NCBI GenBank assembly: GCA_964019695.1
Contig: OZ026525.1
Span: 90,119,779-90,183,778, forward strand
Reading direction: 5' to 3'
Length of the DNA stretch: 64,000 nucleotides
Source: Loripinus fragilis
Lineage: Eukaryota; Mollusca; Bivalvia; Lucinida; Lucinidae
Positions 34,370-46,309 of this stretch are shown in pieces. Within the stretch, counting starts at the first letter, position 1. Each line of letters starts with the position of its first letter. The notes beneath the pieces are model-generated. The model searched no databases and was not told the DNA's origin. It saw only the letters and a program-made list of their open reading frames with translations. The position numbers and the translations under genes are program-made.

Positions 34370-35945
34370 TTTCCTCTCCGAATTAGTATGAAAATGATTT
34401 AATAAAATTTTCAGGAGCACCATCCGAGTGGCTAGCAGTTTGGATTCAGATCAGGCCCGACATATTTTTTGCATTTCTTTAAATTTAGATCTTTCCAATG
34501 AGTGTCCACAACCGCTTTCAATGAGTGTCCGCAACATACGAGTTCATGGTATAATAATTAATGATTTCCAATCTACCATGCCACATACACTACTTTAATC
34601 CGTTTCATTAATCCAACAAAACTGCAACTAAGGGAGTAATTTAAGCTGTTATAGTCTATAATAGATATATGTGTTTGTTTTGACAGGTGTTAACATGTAT
34701 TACGTAATATTGCATAAAATGGCCATCTGTTTTCTAACACGAACAACTTCTTGTCGGAAGCACCCTTTGAAAAGACATTCTAAAATATTGCGTGAATGGA
34801 TTAACATTGGAACTTAACGAATATTATTAACGTTTTGCTTTATTTTTTATTCATTTTACTTTTTGCATGATTTTTTTCGTCTGCTGATTTTGTTGAAAAA
34901 ACTATTATATAAATAAAAAATAAAGATCAGAAAATTCTATAACACCACCAGAATGTCTAACAATTTGGATTAAGATCAGGCACCTACATTTGTGGATATG
35001 ATCTGTATCAAAACTGGTTGCATACGTTATCAGCAGACCACATAAAATCACTAGCATCGTCTCAAGTAGAGGACTTTCAGATTAAATTTATCGATATTCT
35101 AGGACTCGGGTCCCTGACCATAATTTTCCACACTCAGTGGATTTGAGCGTGGATCCACCGTAATCTAAATCACTAGATGTATCTCAGTCCAACTATGACC
35201 GTTCAAATCTCGTTTAGCTATATTTGAACGAAGTCTGACTACAGTAACAGAAAACCCAGCAAAACGTCGGGCCTGGTCTGGTCAGACCAGCTAGGACTGA
35301 CTTCTGATATTAGCTGTATCGTACATTAGGTCTGACAAAAAGTTGGGCCTGATCCAAACTATTTGGTGCATGGCTGCACGACAACTGGCCTATGCCCATC
35401 GAATGTAAAGAACTAGGTCTGTCTGCTGATATTCTTTTCAAACATTGGTTTAGACCCAGATCAGGTCCAACAAAACCTTGAGCCTGATCTGCATCCAAAC
35501 AGTTTGACACTATGATGCATTTATTGAGCTATGCTCTTGTCAAACAGTTTGGACACAGATCAGGTCTGACCTAGGCAGTTCTGATATTACTTTCAAACAC
35601 ATCGAACCCATATCAGGCCCACTACTGATACGCTGGGCCTGATCCGAGGCCTAACCGTTTGGCACACGACAATTCTTAGACCGATGAACGGCCAGCGCGT
35701 CTATGAGCAATATGATCAAATAAAAAGTACCTAGGTCTCTCTGCTGATATTCTTTTCAAACATTTTGGATCCAGATCATGTCCAACAAAACGTCGGACTT
35801 GATCTGGAACCAAACTGTTTAACACTATGATGTTCTTATTGAAAGTTAATCGTTATATAAAAACCGATTCCTCATATTTTGGACCCAGATGCTGACCAGG
35901 TTTGACAAATTTAAAAACGTCGGGCCTGCGGAAGTGTCTGCTCAT
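34370..35945. repeat. Degenerate array of GATCAGGCCCGAC / GTCGGGCCTGATC units
   Basis: Blocks TTTGGATTCAGATCAGGCCC, AAAACGTCGGGCCTG, TGATCTGCATCCAAACAGTT and GTCTGCTGATATTCTTTTCA recur about eight times, with many local inverted pairs of the GTCGGGCCTGATC word. No protein. Confidence 0.65.
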
Positions 35946-35992
35946 TAAAAATAAGCAGGTAACTCAGAGTAATGGATCTGGTCCAGGGGTGC

Positions 35993-36725
35993 TAGGACAT
36001 TTCTGCCACGGACATTTCGGCCACGGACGTTTCGGCCCAGACATTTCGGCAACGGACATTTCGGCCATAGAAAATGCCGAAGGTGGACGTATCGGTCATA
36101 ACCATAAATTTTGGGTTGGGATGTATGCATGCATTTAAATGTGTGATGCATTTCTTAATCTTTTGAAATCAAATATGCATGTGAATAATTACAGTATATT
36201 CAAAGATGCATGGTAATAGAATTATGCTATTTTAATAGAAACAGGTAAATCATGGTGTATATAATACAGCAGTAAATGATATATACCTGTATAAAGTACC
36301 CATTACCTGGATTAGTATATATTTTAAATTTTTTGTTTGCAACGATTCTCATGTATCTTTGAATTTACTGACTGTTGAAGTGACACATAACAATTGATGA
36401 ATGTTTACTACTTTCATGCTGAGTCTGGATTTATCTTTTTTCTTCAAAACACAGCAGATCCAGATCAGCCAGCTCCCTACCTGATCAGGACCCACACAGT
36501 TTTCATCTCTGCTTGTAAATACATGTACTTTAAGAACTAATAACATTTTGGGAGAAATATGGTATATAAGATTATTCAGACAAGTATTTCCTAAGATATG
36601 CATCAAACATTTATGCATGCACGCACCCCAACCCACAATTTATAGTTATGGCCGAAACGCCCCCTTTCTTTTTTTTTTCGTGGCCGAAATGTCCGGGTCG
36701 AAACACCCTAGGCCGAAATGTCCTA
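35993..36725. mobile_element. MITE with GGACATTTCGGCC ends
   Basis: TIRs of ~170 bp: left TAGGACATTTCTGCCACGGA, ACATTTCGGCC repeats, CATAACCATAAATTTTGGGT and ATGCATGCATTTAAATG. The right arm is the reverse complement of each block (ending GGCCGAAATGTCCTA). Each TIR holds several copies of ACATTTCGGCC. About 733 bp, no ORF of note. Confidence 0.85.
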
Positions 36726-37231
36726 CATTCGGTCTAGGTGTAACTGCTAATAAGAACAATCTCATCAGTATCTATACGGATTATTACAGGTTTTAACACT
36801 GATGCGCAGGAGAAGTTCTGGCTGCTGCAGCTCTCTAAACCGTGCCACCGGTTATAGTCTGCCATTTTATTCGTAGTTTAAATTATGGCCATCTCCATAG
36901 GATCTACTCTGAATAACACAGATTTTAGCCCAGATTACCTTATGTTTTAATCTGACAAGTAGGTCCATATAACTGTACAGTAGCAGATTTTAAAGTACTA
37001 TATCACTGTAGTGAGAATAATCTAATGGATCGGAATCCGGAACATAGGAAAGTGTCTGCTCATGTGCACCGTCTCATTTGGACATTCGGTCATGCATGAA
37101 AATAGTGAATTGAAATGACTGTATATCAACCGCACTTTTTAAGACTGATGGAAGCGAACATCCAGTTTTGAGAAATAAATTTCATAGGACCAGAAAAGCA
37201 AATATTTTTTCTTATACATGAATGTTTTATT

Positions 37232-37620
37232 AGCTCACCTGAGCTGAAGGCTCATGGGAGAGCTTATAGTATACCAGTCACTCCGGCGTCCGTCCGTCGT
37301 CCGTCCGTCAACGTAGCTACGAATGCCTAAGAACACCTCCGAATCGATTACGATTCAGTTACGATGTCCAAGAATGCATTAGGAACTTGTTACGAATCAA
37401 GCACGATTTTTCGAATCGGGGAATTCGTGGCTAAAGTTTTGAACAGTTCAAAACTGTTGGGCCGAATTCCCGATAGACCTACGAATTGCAAGAACTGACT
37501 ACGGACTGTGCGATTCAGTTAAGATCTTCACGAACTGAGAGCGTTTCAGCCACGAATCCAAATATTTGTCAATTCGTGGGATTCGGGGCATGTGTGGAAT
37601 AGGGGTATAAATCGTCAGCG
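37232..37620. repeat. TTAGCTCACC element start fused to a CGAAT-rich repeat
   Basis: 37232-37300 is the start of the TTAGCTCACCTGAGC family (with GTCCGTCCGTCGTCCG). It passes at ACGTAGCTACGAATGCC into a block dense in TACGAAT, CGATTCAGTTACG and GAATTCGTGG words. Confidence 0.55.
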
Positions 37621-37754
37621 ACCAACTACATACTGTGTTTTAAAGCTGGATTGTTGTTTTTTGCTAGTTTTCAAATAATGTTGTGTGGATTAGTATTTTA
37701 ATTACAGTATTTTATTACAATAAATAAATATAAGCCCAATTTATGTTTTTGATT

Positions 37755-39165
37755 TCTTATCCTCAATTTTTATATATTATGTGCTTCTGTCAAAATTAAT
37801 CTAGAAAAAATATATCTTTAGGCCGTGTCCCTGCCTTCTGATTCGCTTTAAACCAGACCCACTGATGGTTCAGCTTTCGGATACTCCTGGAAAAATACGA
37901 CTCTAAGATTTGAGCCTCACAGAAGGACTGATTTAGAAACAAAATCTTACTACACTGCCTCTAAAGTGGTACATGTACCACTTTGATATTCAGAAACTTA
38001 AGTCATGACTGCTCTAATCATTTGAATGCAGAGTGGTAACCACCAGCTCAAAATATGACTCCTTAAGCTTCACTGACTCCAAAGTGGTACATGTACCACT
38101 TTGATATGCGGTGATTCTAATCAAGGCATTTGAATTCAAAGTGGTACATATACCAACCCTCAGAATTGAGTCTCGAAATATGGCTGATTAAAATTAATTT
38201 CAAACGCCACTGCCCCTCAAGTGGTACATGTACCACTTTGTATGCAGTGATTTATTCCTGGCTGCTCTATCATTTGAAAGCAAAGTGGTACATATACCAC
38301 CCCCTTGGAATTAAGTCTCACAATATGGCTAATTAGGAAGTAATTTAGAACTGCACTGACTCTCAAGTGGTACATGTACCACTTTGATATTCAGTAATTT
38401 TAGCTCGGACTGCTCTATCATTTAAAGGCCAGGTGGTACATATACCACATGCTCAGAATTACGTCCAAGAGAATGGTTGCATATCAAAGTGGTACATGTA
38501 CCACTTTAGATTCAGTTCAATTAGATTAAATTTCTAAATCAGCCATCCTGTTAGACGTAACTTTGTGCGGTGGTGGTATACGTACCACTTTGCATTCAAA
38601 TGATAGAGCAGTCAGAACTACAATTACTGCATATCAATGTGGTACATGTACCACTTTGGAATCAGTTCTGTCAGATAAACATTCTAAAGCAGCCATCCTG
38701 TTAGACGTAACTTTGTGCGGGGGGTGGTATATGTACCACTTTGCATTCAAATGATAGAGCAGTCAGAACTATAATCACTGCATATCAATGTGGTACATGT
38801 ACCACTTTAGAATCAGTTCAGTTAGGTTAAATTTCTAAAGCAGCCATCCTGTTAGACGTGACTTTCAGCGGGGGGGGGGGGGGGGGGCGGGGTGGTATAC
38901 GTACCACTTTGCATTCAAATGATAGATCAGCCAGGGTTAAAATTGTTGATTATCAAAGTGGTACATGTACCACTTTGGAAGCAGTCTCTAACAGGATAGC
39001 GATTCTAAAACAAGGATTTAGAGGGGTTACTTTCTTGAAAAATTAGAAAGTTGAAAAAATGTAGCTGTTTTTGAAGCTTTTTACCCCCTCAAATTAAGCC
39101 TTTTTGGTGTAAAAAGAGGATTCAATTGTTCAATCCCTTTTTATAAAATTCATGGTTATAATTAA
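37755..39165 (-). repeat. Right inverted arm with palindrome array
   Basis: GTGGTACATGTACCAC recurs at about 37967, 38083, 38220, 38365, 38490, 38640, 38790 and 38960. Units switch orientation near 38470, as in the left arm. The last unit contains a run of about 17 G next to GTGGTATACGTACCAC, matching the C-run of the left arm. Confidence 0.85.
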
Positions 39166-39837
39166 AATATAAATTTTTGACAATAAATAAGCATTTTCGC
39201 AGGTGGTGCGTTTCTTATGTCCTTCAGAATGGTTTGTTACAATTGTTAAGTAAAACATTAACTTCTACACTCAACTTGACCTAACGCGAATAGTAAAGTC
39301 CATGATACTTTTGTTAACAAAGTATGACGTCACTGTCACTCTTGGCTAGCACGACAGTAGCAACTGTATCTAATTAAACATACTTTGTGGGCGAAAAAGA
39401 AACGTCTCTTTAGGGTGCTTCTTTTACGCGCCATAATTTTATGTTTAAAGAAAAAAGAAGCTATATTTTCGTAATTATATATTCTTATGTCTACCGCCTT
39501 ATAATTCGAACTATTGATAATTCAAAATAAAACAAATATTCCCGAACACTTCGACTTTATAAAATGACAATGTATGTTTGACCTTGACCCATGCTTTCAA
39601 GGTCAAATCAGCAATCTGAAATCATTGTTTTTATTTACACCGTTTACAATCTCTTTGCGATATGTGAGTTCCTCCATCAAAAAATAATTTGGAGAAATTC
39701 GCGTGTTTAAGTTCTAAATCCAAGGTGGTACTTCCGTAATAATTTACACATCCTAGCAAGACAATCATTATGTCAAATATGAAACACTTGGTCAAAAAGA
39801 AAGAATAGTGTAAGTTTCAAGCCATAATTTAGGGCGA

Positions 39838-40128
39838 AGACTTGGTACCAGTAAAATGCATTAAATCCCCCAGACGCTTAGACTGCTGTCCTTTCGAAGG
39901 TGGTGATTCGTTTTTGATTGTTGCACCAATTGTTGGATTCTGTTATTGTTCTATGTTTATTGTGCGTTACTTTGTGTCCAATACTAGTTTTGCAATCATC
40001 TTAATGGGGAAGAGAGAGCTCGTTCCTTATCTTTCTAGTGTCGGGTAATTGTTGTGTGGCTCGATCTGTATCGCGGTGCAACGTTGCTTGTCTGCAGTTT
40101 GTGATTGGGGTATTCCTGATCATACTCA
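39838..40128 (+). repeat. PLE-A 3' tail, sense
   Basis: CTTGGTACCAGTAAAATGCA to TCCTGATCATACTCACTTAC, homologous to 18774-19110. It faces an inverted copy 135 bp away. Confidence 0.8.
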
Positions 40129-40262
40129 CTTACTAGTTTTTAGATTTGTTGCATTTTCCATTAGTTCTTGTGGACAAACTCCATAAAACCGAGTCTGTTG
40201 TTTACTAATATTATATGTTCTCTCTATTTCTAAAGGATCCGTTTTTCCAGATTATTCAGAAT

Positions 40263-40595
40263 GCCTGAGTATGATCAGGAAATACCACAATCACAAACCG
40301 CAGACAACCCTGTGGCACTGCGAATAAGAGCCGATAAACCATCACGAGACACAAGGAAGACAAATTAAGCAAAGCAACCAGCTCTCTCTTCCCCATCAAG
40401 ATGATTGCAATACTAGAATGGACATAAAGTAACGTACAACAAAACATAGAACAATTATAGACTCCCACAATGGGAGTAACAATAAACAAAAAGTCAACAC
40501 CAACAGAACCACCGCCTTAGAACGGACAGCAGCCTAAGCCACCAGGGGGCTTAAATGCATTGTACTGGTACCAAATCTTCGCCCTAGATTCTGCT
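40263..40595 (-). repeat. PLE-A 3' tail, antisense
   Basis: GAGTATGATCAGGAAATACC to TTGTACTGGTACCAAATCTT, the reverse complement of the PLE-A tail. With the preceding feature it forms a tail-to-tail pair. Confidence 0.85.
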
Positions 40596-41837
40596 GTTGT
40601 TGAAGTACAAGAAATGTTCAGCTCGCATGGAGGCCATCTAACTAATGCAATGTATCATCATGGAAAAATACTCTAATCAAATTAACACTCCATGATCTGC
40701 TGTTTTCTAATATTGTAGTTCTCTTTATTTCTGAAACGTCCGTTTGTCCAGATTATTTAAGTAGGCTTATATGTGACTGAAGGTCGTTTTGGTAAATTGA
40801 AACTTAACTAATAATACCATAAACAAGCATTGTTTTAAATATCCACACCCTCCGTGAAATAATAATGGAGGAAATCTTGTCTGGAGCTATAAGACAGATA
40901 TTTTAGAAATTTTGAACTTGACATTGACCCATAGGTCATATCCGTATTCCGAAACTCTTTTTGTAAATTACACACCGTAGGTAATTATTGTACCAAATAT
41001 GAACACCCTCAATAAAAATGGAAGAAAAAAAAATCGCATAATAAACTGTAGATGAAATTTAGGTTAAAGTGGTCCTGCCTTTTTTTACCCCAAGGTCTCA
41101 TTGGCAATCTTAGATCTTTGTTTTATTCTACACCCCATAATCTATGGACTTTCTTCATTTATTGATGAAAGAGGAATTCGCGTTATGAGCCTTCGACGTA
41201 TTTTAAGTATATATGACAATTACCATTGACGCAAATATATCAACACTGCTCATGTAATTTGGTTGTAATTTGCACGCATTAGATAATCATTGTGTCAAAT
41301 ATGAACACCGCTGGTCAAAGCTTTAGAAAAGTTATATGTAGATGTGACCTTAATCTTGTACTAGTTCATATTGATTAATTGAAACATTTAATGTAATCTA
41401 CAAACAACAAGCAATGTTTGTGTCAAATATGAACACCCACCATTATAAAATCAAATATCAAAGAGGAGATTGCGTTTCAACAATAAGAAAACTTGTAGGA
41501 TCATATTGCTCATTGCGAACTTTCGTTTTAATTTACACCGTATGCATTTGAATAAAATATGGACACACTCTGTCAAAAATAAAAGATGAGTTTGAGTTTA
41601 AAGCCCCAGACAGGTTTAAAGTGTATTTTACATTGGCCTTTAACCCAAGGTCATATTGGATAATTGATTTTTTGTACACACCATAAGCAATCATAGTGCT
41701 AAATATGAAAATCATAAATCATAAAACGAGAGAGGAATTAGCGTGGTCAGCAATGAGACAGATCATAAGATCATAGCACTGATCGCGAATTTTCTTTGTT
41801 TGTTTGATTCTCAAGTTACGTCACAGTAAACATTTTT

Positions 41838-42040
41838 TTCAGTTATGCCGGGACGGGTCTACATGAATTGAACTAGTACTAAGCAAGGATTAATGTGTCT
41901 TGTGTCAGGTGTGGAACTTGATTGTATCGATACCCTTACTGACTTTGCTCAAGGACACAATGCAGTGACACCAGTGATGCTCGAACCCGCGGCCCTTTGG
42001 TCTCAAGTCAAGCACTCTACCACTGAGCCACTGCGCTTCC
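41838..42040 (-). mobile_element. SINE with an embedded PLE-B tail fragment
   Basis: On the minus strand the head reads GCAGTGGCTCAGTGGTAGAG and CGCGGGTTCGAGCATCAC, and the 3' part TTAGTACTAGTTCAATTCAT and AGACCCGTCCC. Between the two halves, at about 41899-41942, lies plus-sense TGTGTCAGGTGTGGAACTTG-ATTGTATCGATACCCTTACT, the end of the PLE-B tail, absent from the SINE at 29850. Confidence 0.8.
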
Positions 42041-42639
42041 AATTTTTCGTTGTAATTTACATACCATAAGCATTTGAGGCCAATATGAAGCATTTGAGGC
42101 AAATATGAAACAAGATCTCCGACAGTGTCGTAAAATACGCCGATTTGCTGAGACAGTTGGGACATTACTTTCAAACATAGAAAGGAGGGACACTTAATCT
42201 TGTGACCAACATATCGTCATGACTTATTCTAAGTGAGTTGTGGCATGTACAAGAAAGTAAATAACAAAAATAAGCATAAAACACTATCAAAGGGTCATTA
42301 CTCAAAATCAGAAAGCAACCGTAATTGTACAGGACACATGCTCTTGACCTGATATGCATTTCTATAAAGTTTCATGAAGATATCCCAAATTTTACCGAGT
42401 TTGTGGCGTACATCTTTTTTTGAAAAAAGGGAAAGCAATATTCAAAGGGGCATAAAATGGAAACTTAATACGGCATTCGTACCCATATTGGCGTCCTTGC
42501 AAAATTTCATGCTTTTTTCACTAAATGCACGATTCTAGTCTAATAGTGACTTAATCTGCCCAGCTTCAAGTCTGTCTGAAACATCCACGTTCGTCAAAAT
42601 ATTATAGTTTACGTAACAAACGCCTGAACCCCCTATTTT

Positions 42640-44345
42640 TAGATCTGTACCCAAGTTGTTTTTTAAAAAAAAGCAAAGGGGATACTGTAATCAACTCTGT
42701 CTGTCTGTCTGTCTGTCCGTTATGCTAGCTCCTCCCAAACCATTAGACGAAATTTAACTAATTTTGGTGTGTGAGTTACGTGTACTCACAGGAATGGGCG
42801 TGCTTCAGGACATGTTTTGTCCCCCCGCCTGGCCCTGGGGTCAAAAGGTCAAATATCATTTTTTCAATTAGAAAGTCAATTTTTAAAGATTTTTTATACC
42901 AAACTTTTTTTTGTTCTCACAAATGAAAAATATAAAACACATTTGACAGGATTTTTATTCCATCGCCAGGGCTATGCCCTAGGGGAGGGACTTGTGGTGC
43001 TTGGGGTCAAAAATTAAATTCTGTTTGTCCGTCTCTCCGTTTTGCTATCTCCACCTAAAGCATTGGACGAAATTCAACCAAATTTTCTGAGTTACTCACA
43101 TGAATGGGGCGTGTGAGGGCCCAACCCCTGTGGCCCATAGAGAATATCATTAAAGTTCAATTACAAAGTCAATTATAAAGGTTTTTATACCAAACTGTGT
43201 GTGTTTTCTCACAAATGAAAGATATAAATCATATCAGATAGGATTTCATTCTGTCGCCTGCATCATGCCCTAGGGGTGGGACTTGGGTGTGCTTGGGGAT
43301 CAAAAATAAATTACATCTGTCCGTCTAATATCATTAAATTTCAATTACAGTCAATTTCAAAGATTTTTATGCCAAACTTTTCGTGTGTTCTCACAAAAAT
43401 ACCAGATGGGATTTCATTCTGTCGCCTACGTCATGGGGGTGTTTGGGGTCAAAAAATAAATTCTGTCTGTCTGTTATGCTTATTTGACAAAATCCAACCA
43501 CATTTGGTGTGCGAGTTAAATGGGTGTGCAACTGCACATAGTTTGCCCCCTGGGACCCTTGGGAGGGATAAAAGGTCAAATATCACTAAAATTTAATCAC
43601 AAAATCAGTTTCAAACATTTTTATACCAATGTTTGTATGTGTTCAAATAAGTAAAATGAAAACAAGTCAATAAGCAATGCTTATTAGATACCCCTGCACA
43701 GTTAGGGTCAGTGAAAAAACTTAGTTTTGGCAAGTGATAAGTTAAAACCAGCAGGCCCTAGTTTTGAAGAAAAGATTTAAGCAAACTCTATGAAAACAAG
43801 ATTTTAGTATAATCTGTGCAAATGATCTTAAAGGTTGCAATCTGGAACATTTGTTAAGATCAAATACACAAAATTATTCACACTTGAAAGCTCTATATAT
43901 CAAAGCTTATATTGGAAGTTCTCATAGATGTCATTCTATCAAAAATTATTTTTCCAAACCAAACTTCTTCATGCATATGTTCAATGTGTCTATATTGTTT
44001 AGGCAACATATCAAATTGCTCCATGAAAAGCTGTGGGAGTTGATTGGCCCATGTATGGACTATAATAACATAAGCATAAAACCCTATACAAAAAGCCATT
44101 TAGAACTACATAGGGAAATAACTCTAATAGACTTGGCCCCTAGCCCTTACTTTTTTGTTTAAAGTTGTTGCCTTGCATATATGAACATGTTTGCAAGGTT
44201 TGATGAAAACCCAGCAATGACTCTTCAAGATATTAAGGAAAGAAAAGGTTACGGACGGACCCACGCACGGACACACGGACGCACACACGGACAACGTGAA
44301 AACAGTATACCCACCACAAACAAAGTTTGCGGGGGGTATAATTAT
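42640..44345 (+). repeat. Tandem-unit element with TCTGTCTGTCTG start and GGGGGGTATAATTATA end
   Basis: About four ~240 bp units repeat TTCTGTCGCC-TRCRTCATGCCC, GGGTGGGACTTG, TGCTTGGGGTCAAAAA and TTTTTATACCAAACT. The right part has CACACGGACGCACACACGGA and ends ACCACAAACAAAGTTTGCGG-GGGGTATA. The short frames in it are artefacts. Confidence 0.75.
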
Positions 44346-45879
44346 AAGGGGGTATAATTATAAAATATATCCAACGGGATTTTCATTCTGTTGCTTGGGT
44401 CATGCCCTAAGGGTGGGACTTGAGGTTGCTAGGGGTCAAATACTTTAGAGTTGATATTTGCGATGGCTCCCCCATCGACAGCGTGTTCAAGTAAATATAG
44501 TCAAGGTTCAAAGCTTTTTGTTTGTCTATGTATATCGCGCATGTTTTGGCTGTTAATACGGAGCAATATTTTCAAGTGAGTCTATGAAGATTTTCCAGAC
44601 ATGCTGGCTCATTTTACGTGTTACGCATCAACCATTTGAAATAGAATAATTCAAATGTGGTCTGCTGTGTGTGATTGTGGTACATGTAATTCCATTTTAA
44701 ACTCACCCTTTTAACGATCTTAATATAAGTTCAGCCTTCTATGCGCTCATGCACATAATTTATCCTGCAAACACGTTTATATTTCATCCTAATGTGTTTT
44801 GTAGATTGTGTATATATGTAAATGTAAATGTATATGTATGTTTTTATTTTTATAGAGGGCCCAAAAGCCGCTATAGCAACAATCGCCACCCTCTAAATAG
44901 TGTAAAAATAAAATCATACTTAAGATACACTCCTTAGAAGATTTTCCAAAAATTTAAATGTGTGCATGTGTATTGCGTGTTTTGTTTTGTTTGTTGTTGT
45001 TTTATTTTTTATTGTTTTTAATGCATTTTTAGTTCCAACTGCGAGGGGCAACTCAGGCGCATATGAAACTTTGATTTGGTAATGCAACACAATTCCTGTC
45101 ATTAAAATTGTGATCGAAAAAAAAAATCAGATAATCCACAGTTTTAGTAAGTGAGATATTCATAATTGGTCATTTCCCCACACACATTAGTTCTGCTATT
45201 TAATGCAAACGCACCGTTTCTGCAAAGACGGAAATACAATATGGATGGCTCTTACAGCTATTCATAAGAAAACTTTGCTTGAAGACTGTGATAACATTTT
45301 ATTTTTAATATTAACTAAGCCAGCATGTGATAAATCTCTGGTTTTTAACTGATCCTCTTGTGTGCGTGATGGATGTTATAACAACTTTAATAGCTTGGAA
45401 TATCATGCCATTGTATTAGGACATGTTACTTCAACATCTTAAAGAGAACACCAATGTGTCTTTTAATCATTCTGTAGTATTATTATTATTGGTTTAACTG
45501 TTTATATGCCCAAGTACATGTATTTTATATGTATGTGTGATTTAACATGATATAACCACTTCTTTTAATGTAAATCTCTGTATATATGTTTTATGTGTAA
45601 ATAGTTATTTTACAGAGGGCCAATAGGTAGACTAGCTTTCAAAGCTAAATGTGTCACCCTTTATAAATATTGTATAAATAAAATAAAATAAAATTTGAAA
45701 ACACACTACAGGGCCAATAATATGTTTCATCCTATCTTTTTTATAACCAAACAGCCACCCTGGGGCTTGGTAAGCAGCATTTGGATATTGGAAACAACAC
45801 GGTGTGCTCAAACAATAGCCTTGAATAAGCATTTGCATTTAAAAAAATCATAAAGCCTACTAATATTCAAAAGCGGTAC
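44346..45879. other. AT-rich intergenic, nothing recognised
   Basis: Low-complexity TGTATATGT and TTTTATTTT stretches and two short AGAGGGCC-containing repeats (about 44855 and 45615). No coding region is supported. Confidence 0.45.
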
Positions 45880-46085
45880 TTCTTTATGGATTTTTTTCTG
45901 CCTTGTGTTTGTTATGCCTTTGTGCGTGTCTGTTTATTTGTGCCTTGTGGTCACCTGTTGGGAAAGGGCTGACCTCTTGGCTCTCGTTTGTGGTGTCTAA
46001 CTGTGAGTTTGTCACTATCCCATTGGTATCCTGTGTCAGGTGTGGTACATAATCGTATTAATTCCTGATCTTTCTACCCTTACTT
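45880..46085 (+). repeat. PLE-B 3' tail, sense
   Basis: CTGCCTTGTGTTTGTTATGC, TGCCTTGTGGTCACCTGTTG, GGAAAGGGCTGACCTCTTGG, TGTGTCAGGTGTGGTACATA and a final ACCCTTACTTAC. The same tail follows a PLE RT remnant at 53.0-53.9 kb. Confidence 0.8.
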
Positions 46086-46309
46086 ACCTTCATCAGTTAC
46101 GCCGGGCTTCGCACAAGTCGATGGAAGTACTTTATCTGCGATCTCTTCAACTAAAAGCATAAAACAAAAGTAACTTGCAAGTTTATGTATTTGTTTTCAT
46201 CACAATCTGGCCATATTTCCGATTATTTGTTACACCTGCCATAATTCGGAAAAAGCATTTCATTGGAACTTTATTCATTAGTAAAAAACTTATCAATGCT
46301 AAGCAGATA

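Larger units (their letters stand above)
26845..39165. mobile_element. 12.3 kb region bounded by long inverted arms (large foldback-like element or inverted repeat pair)
   Basis: The outermost ~180 bp of each side match as inverted copies (left AACCATGAATTTTATAAAAA, CTCTTTTTACACCAAAAAGG, GAAAGTAACCCCTCTAAATC; right the reverse complement of the same blocks at 38985-39165). The inner ends also match inverted: left 29000-29195 (TCAGTGGGTCTGGTTTAAAA, GATTTTGACAGAAACAC) against right 37755-37960. Between outer and inner ends each arm carries palindrome arrays. The 8.5 kb interior has no recognised transposase, integrase or polymerase. It may be one composite element, or two inverted copies of a 1.4-2.3 kb repeat. 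Confidence 0.7.
39560..42130 (+). repeat. Tandem array, ~170-200 bp unit, interrupted
   Basis: Units share TTTACACACCRTAGGCAATYATTG and TGTCAAATATGAACACC blocks (written here as degenerate shorter words), with GACCTTGACCCAAGGTCAT. It is interrupted by the PLE-A tails at 39838-40595 and the SINE at 41838-42040. A further unit lies on the other side of the 12.3 kb region at 25830, in the same orientation. Confidence 0.7.

Noticed and set aside
26845..39165. Maverick/Polinton or another large virus-like DNA transposon
   Set aside because: No polymerase B, integrase, ATPase, protease or capsid-like frame is visible, and the ends are tandem palindrome arrays.
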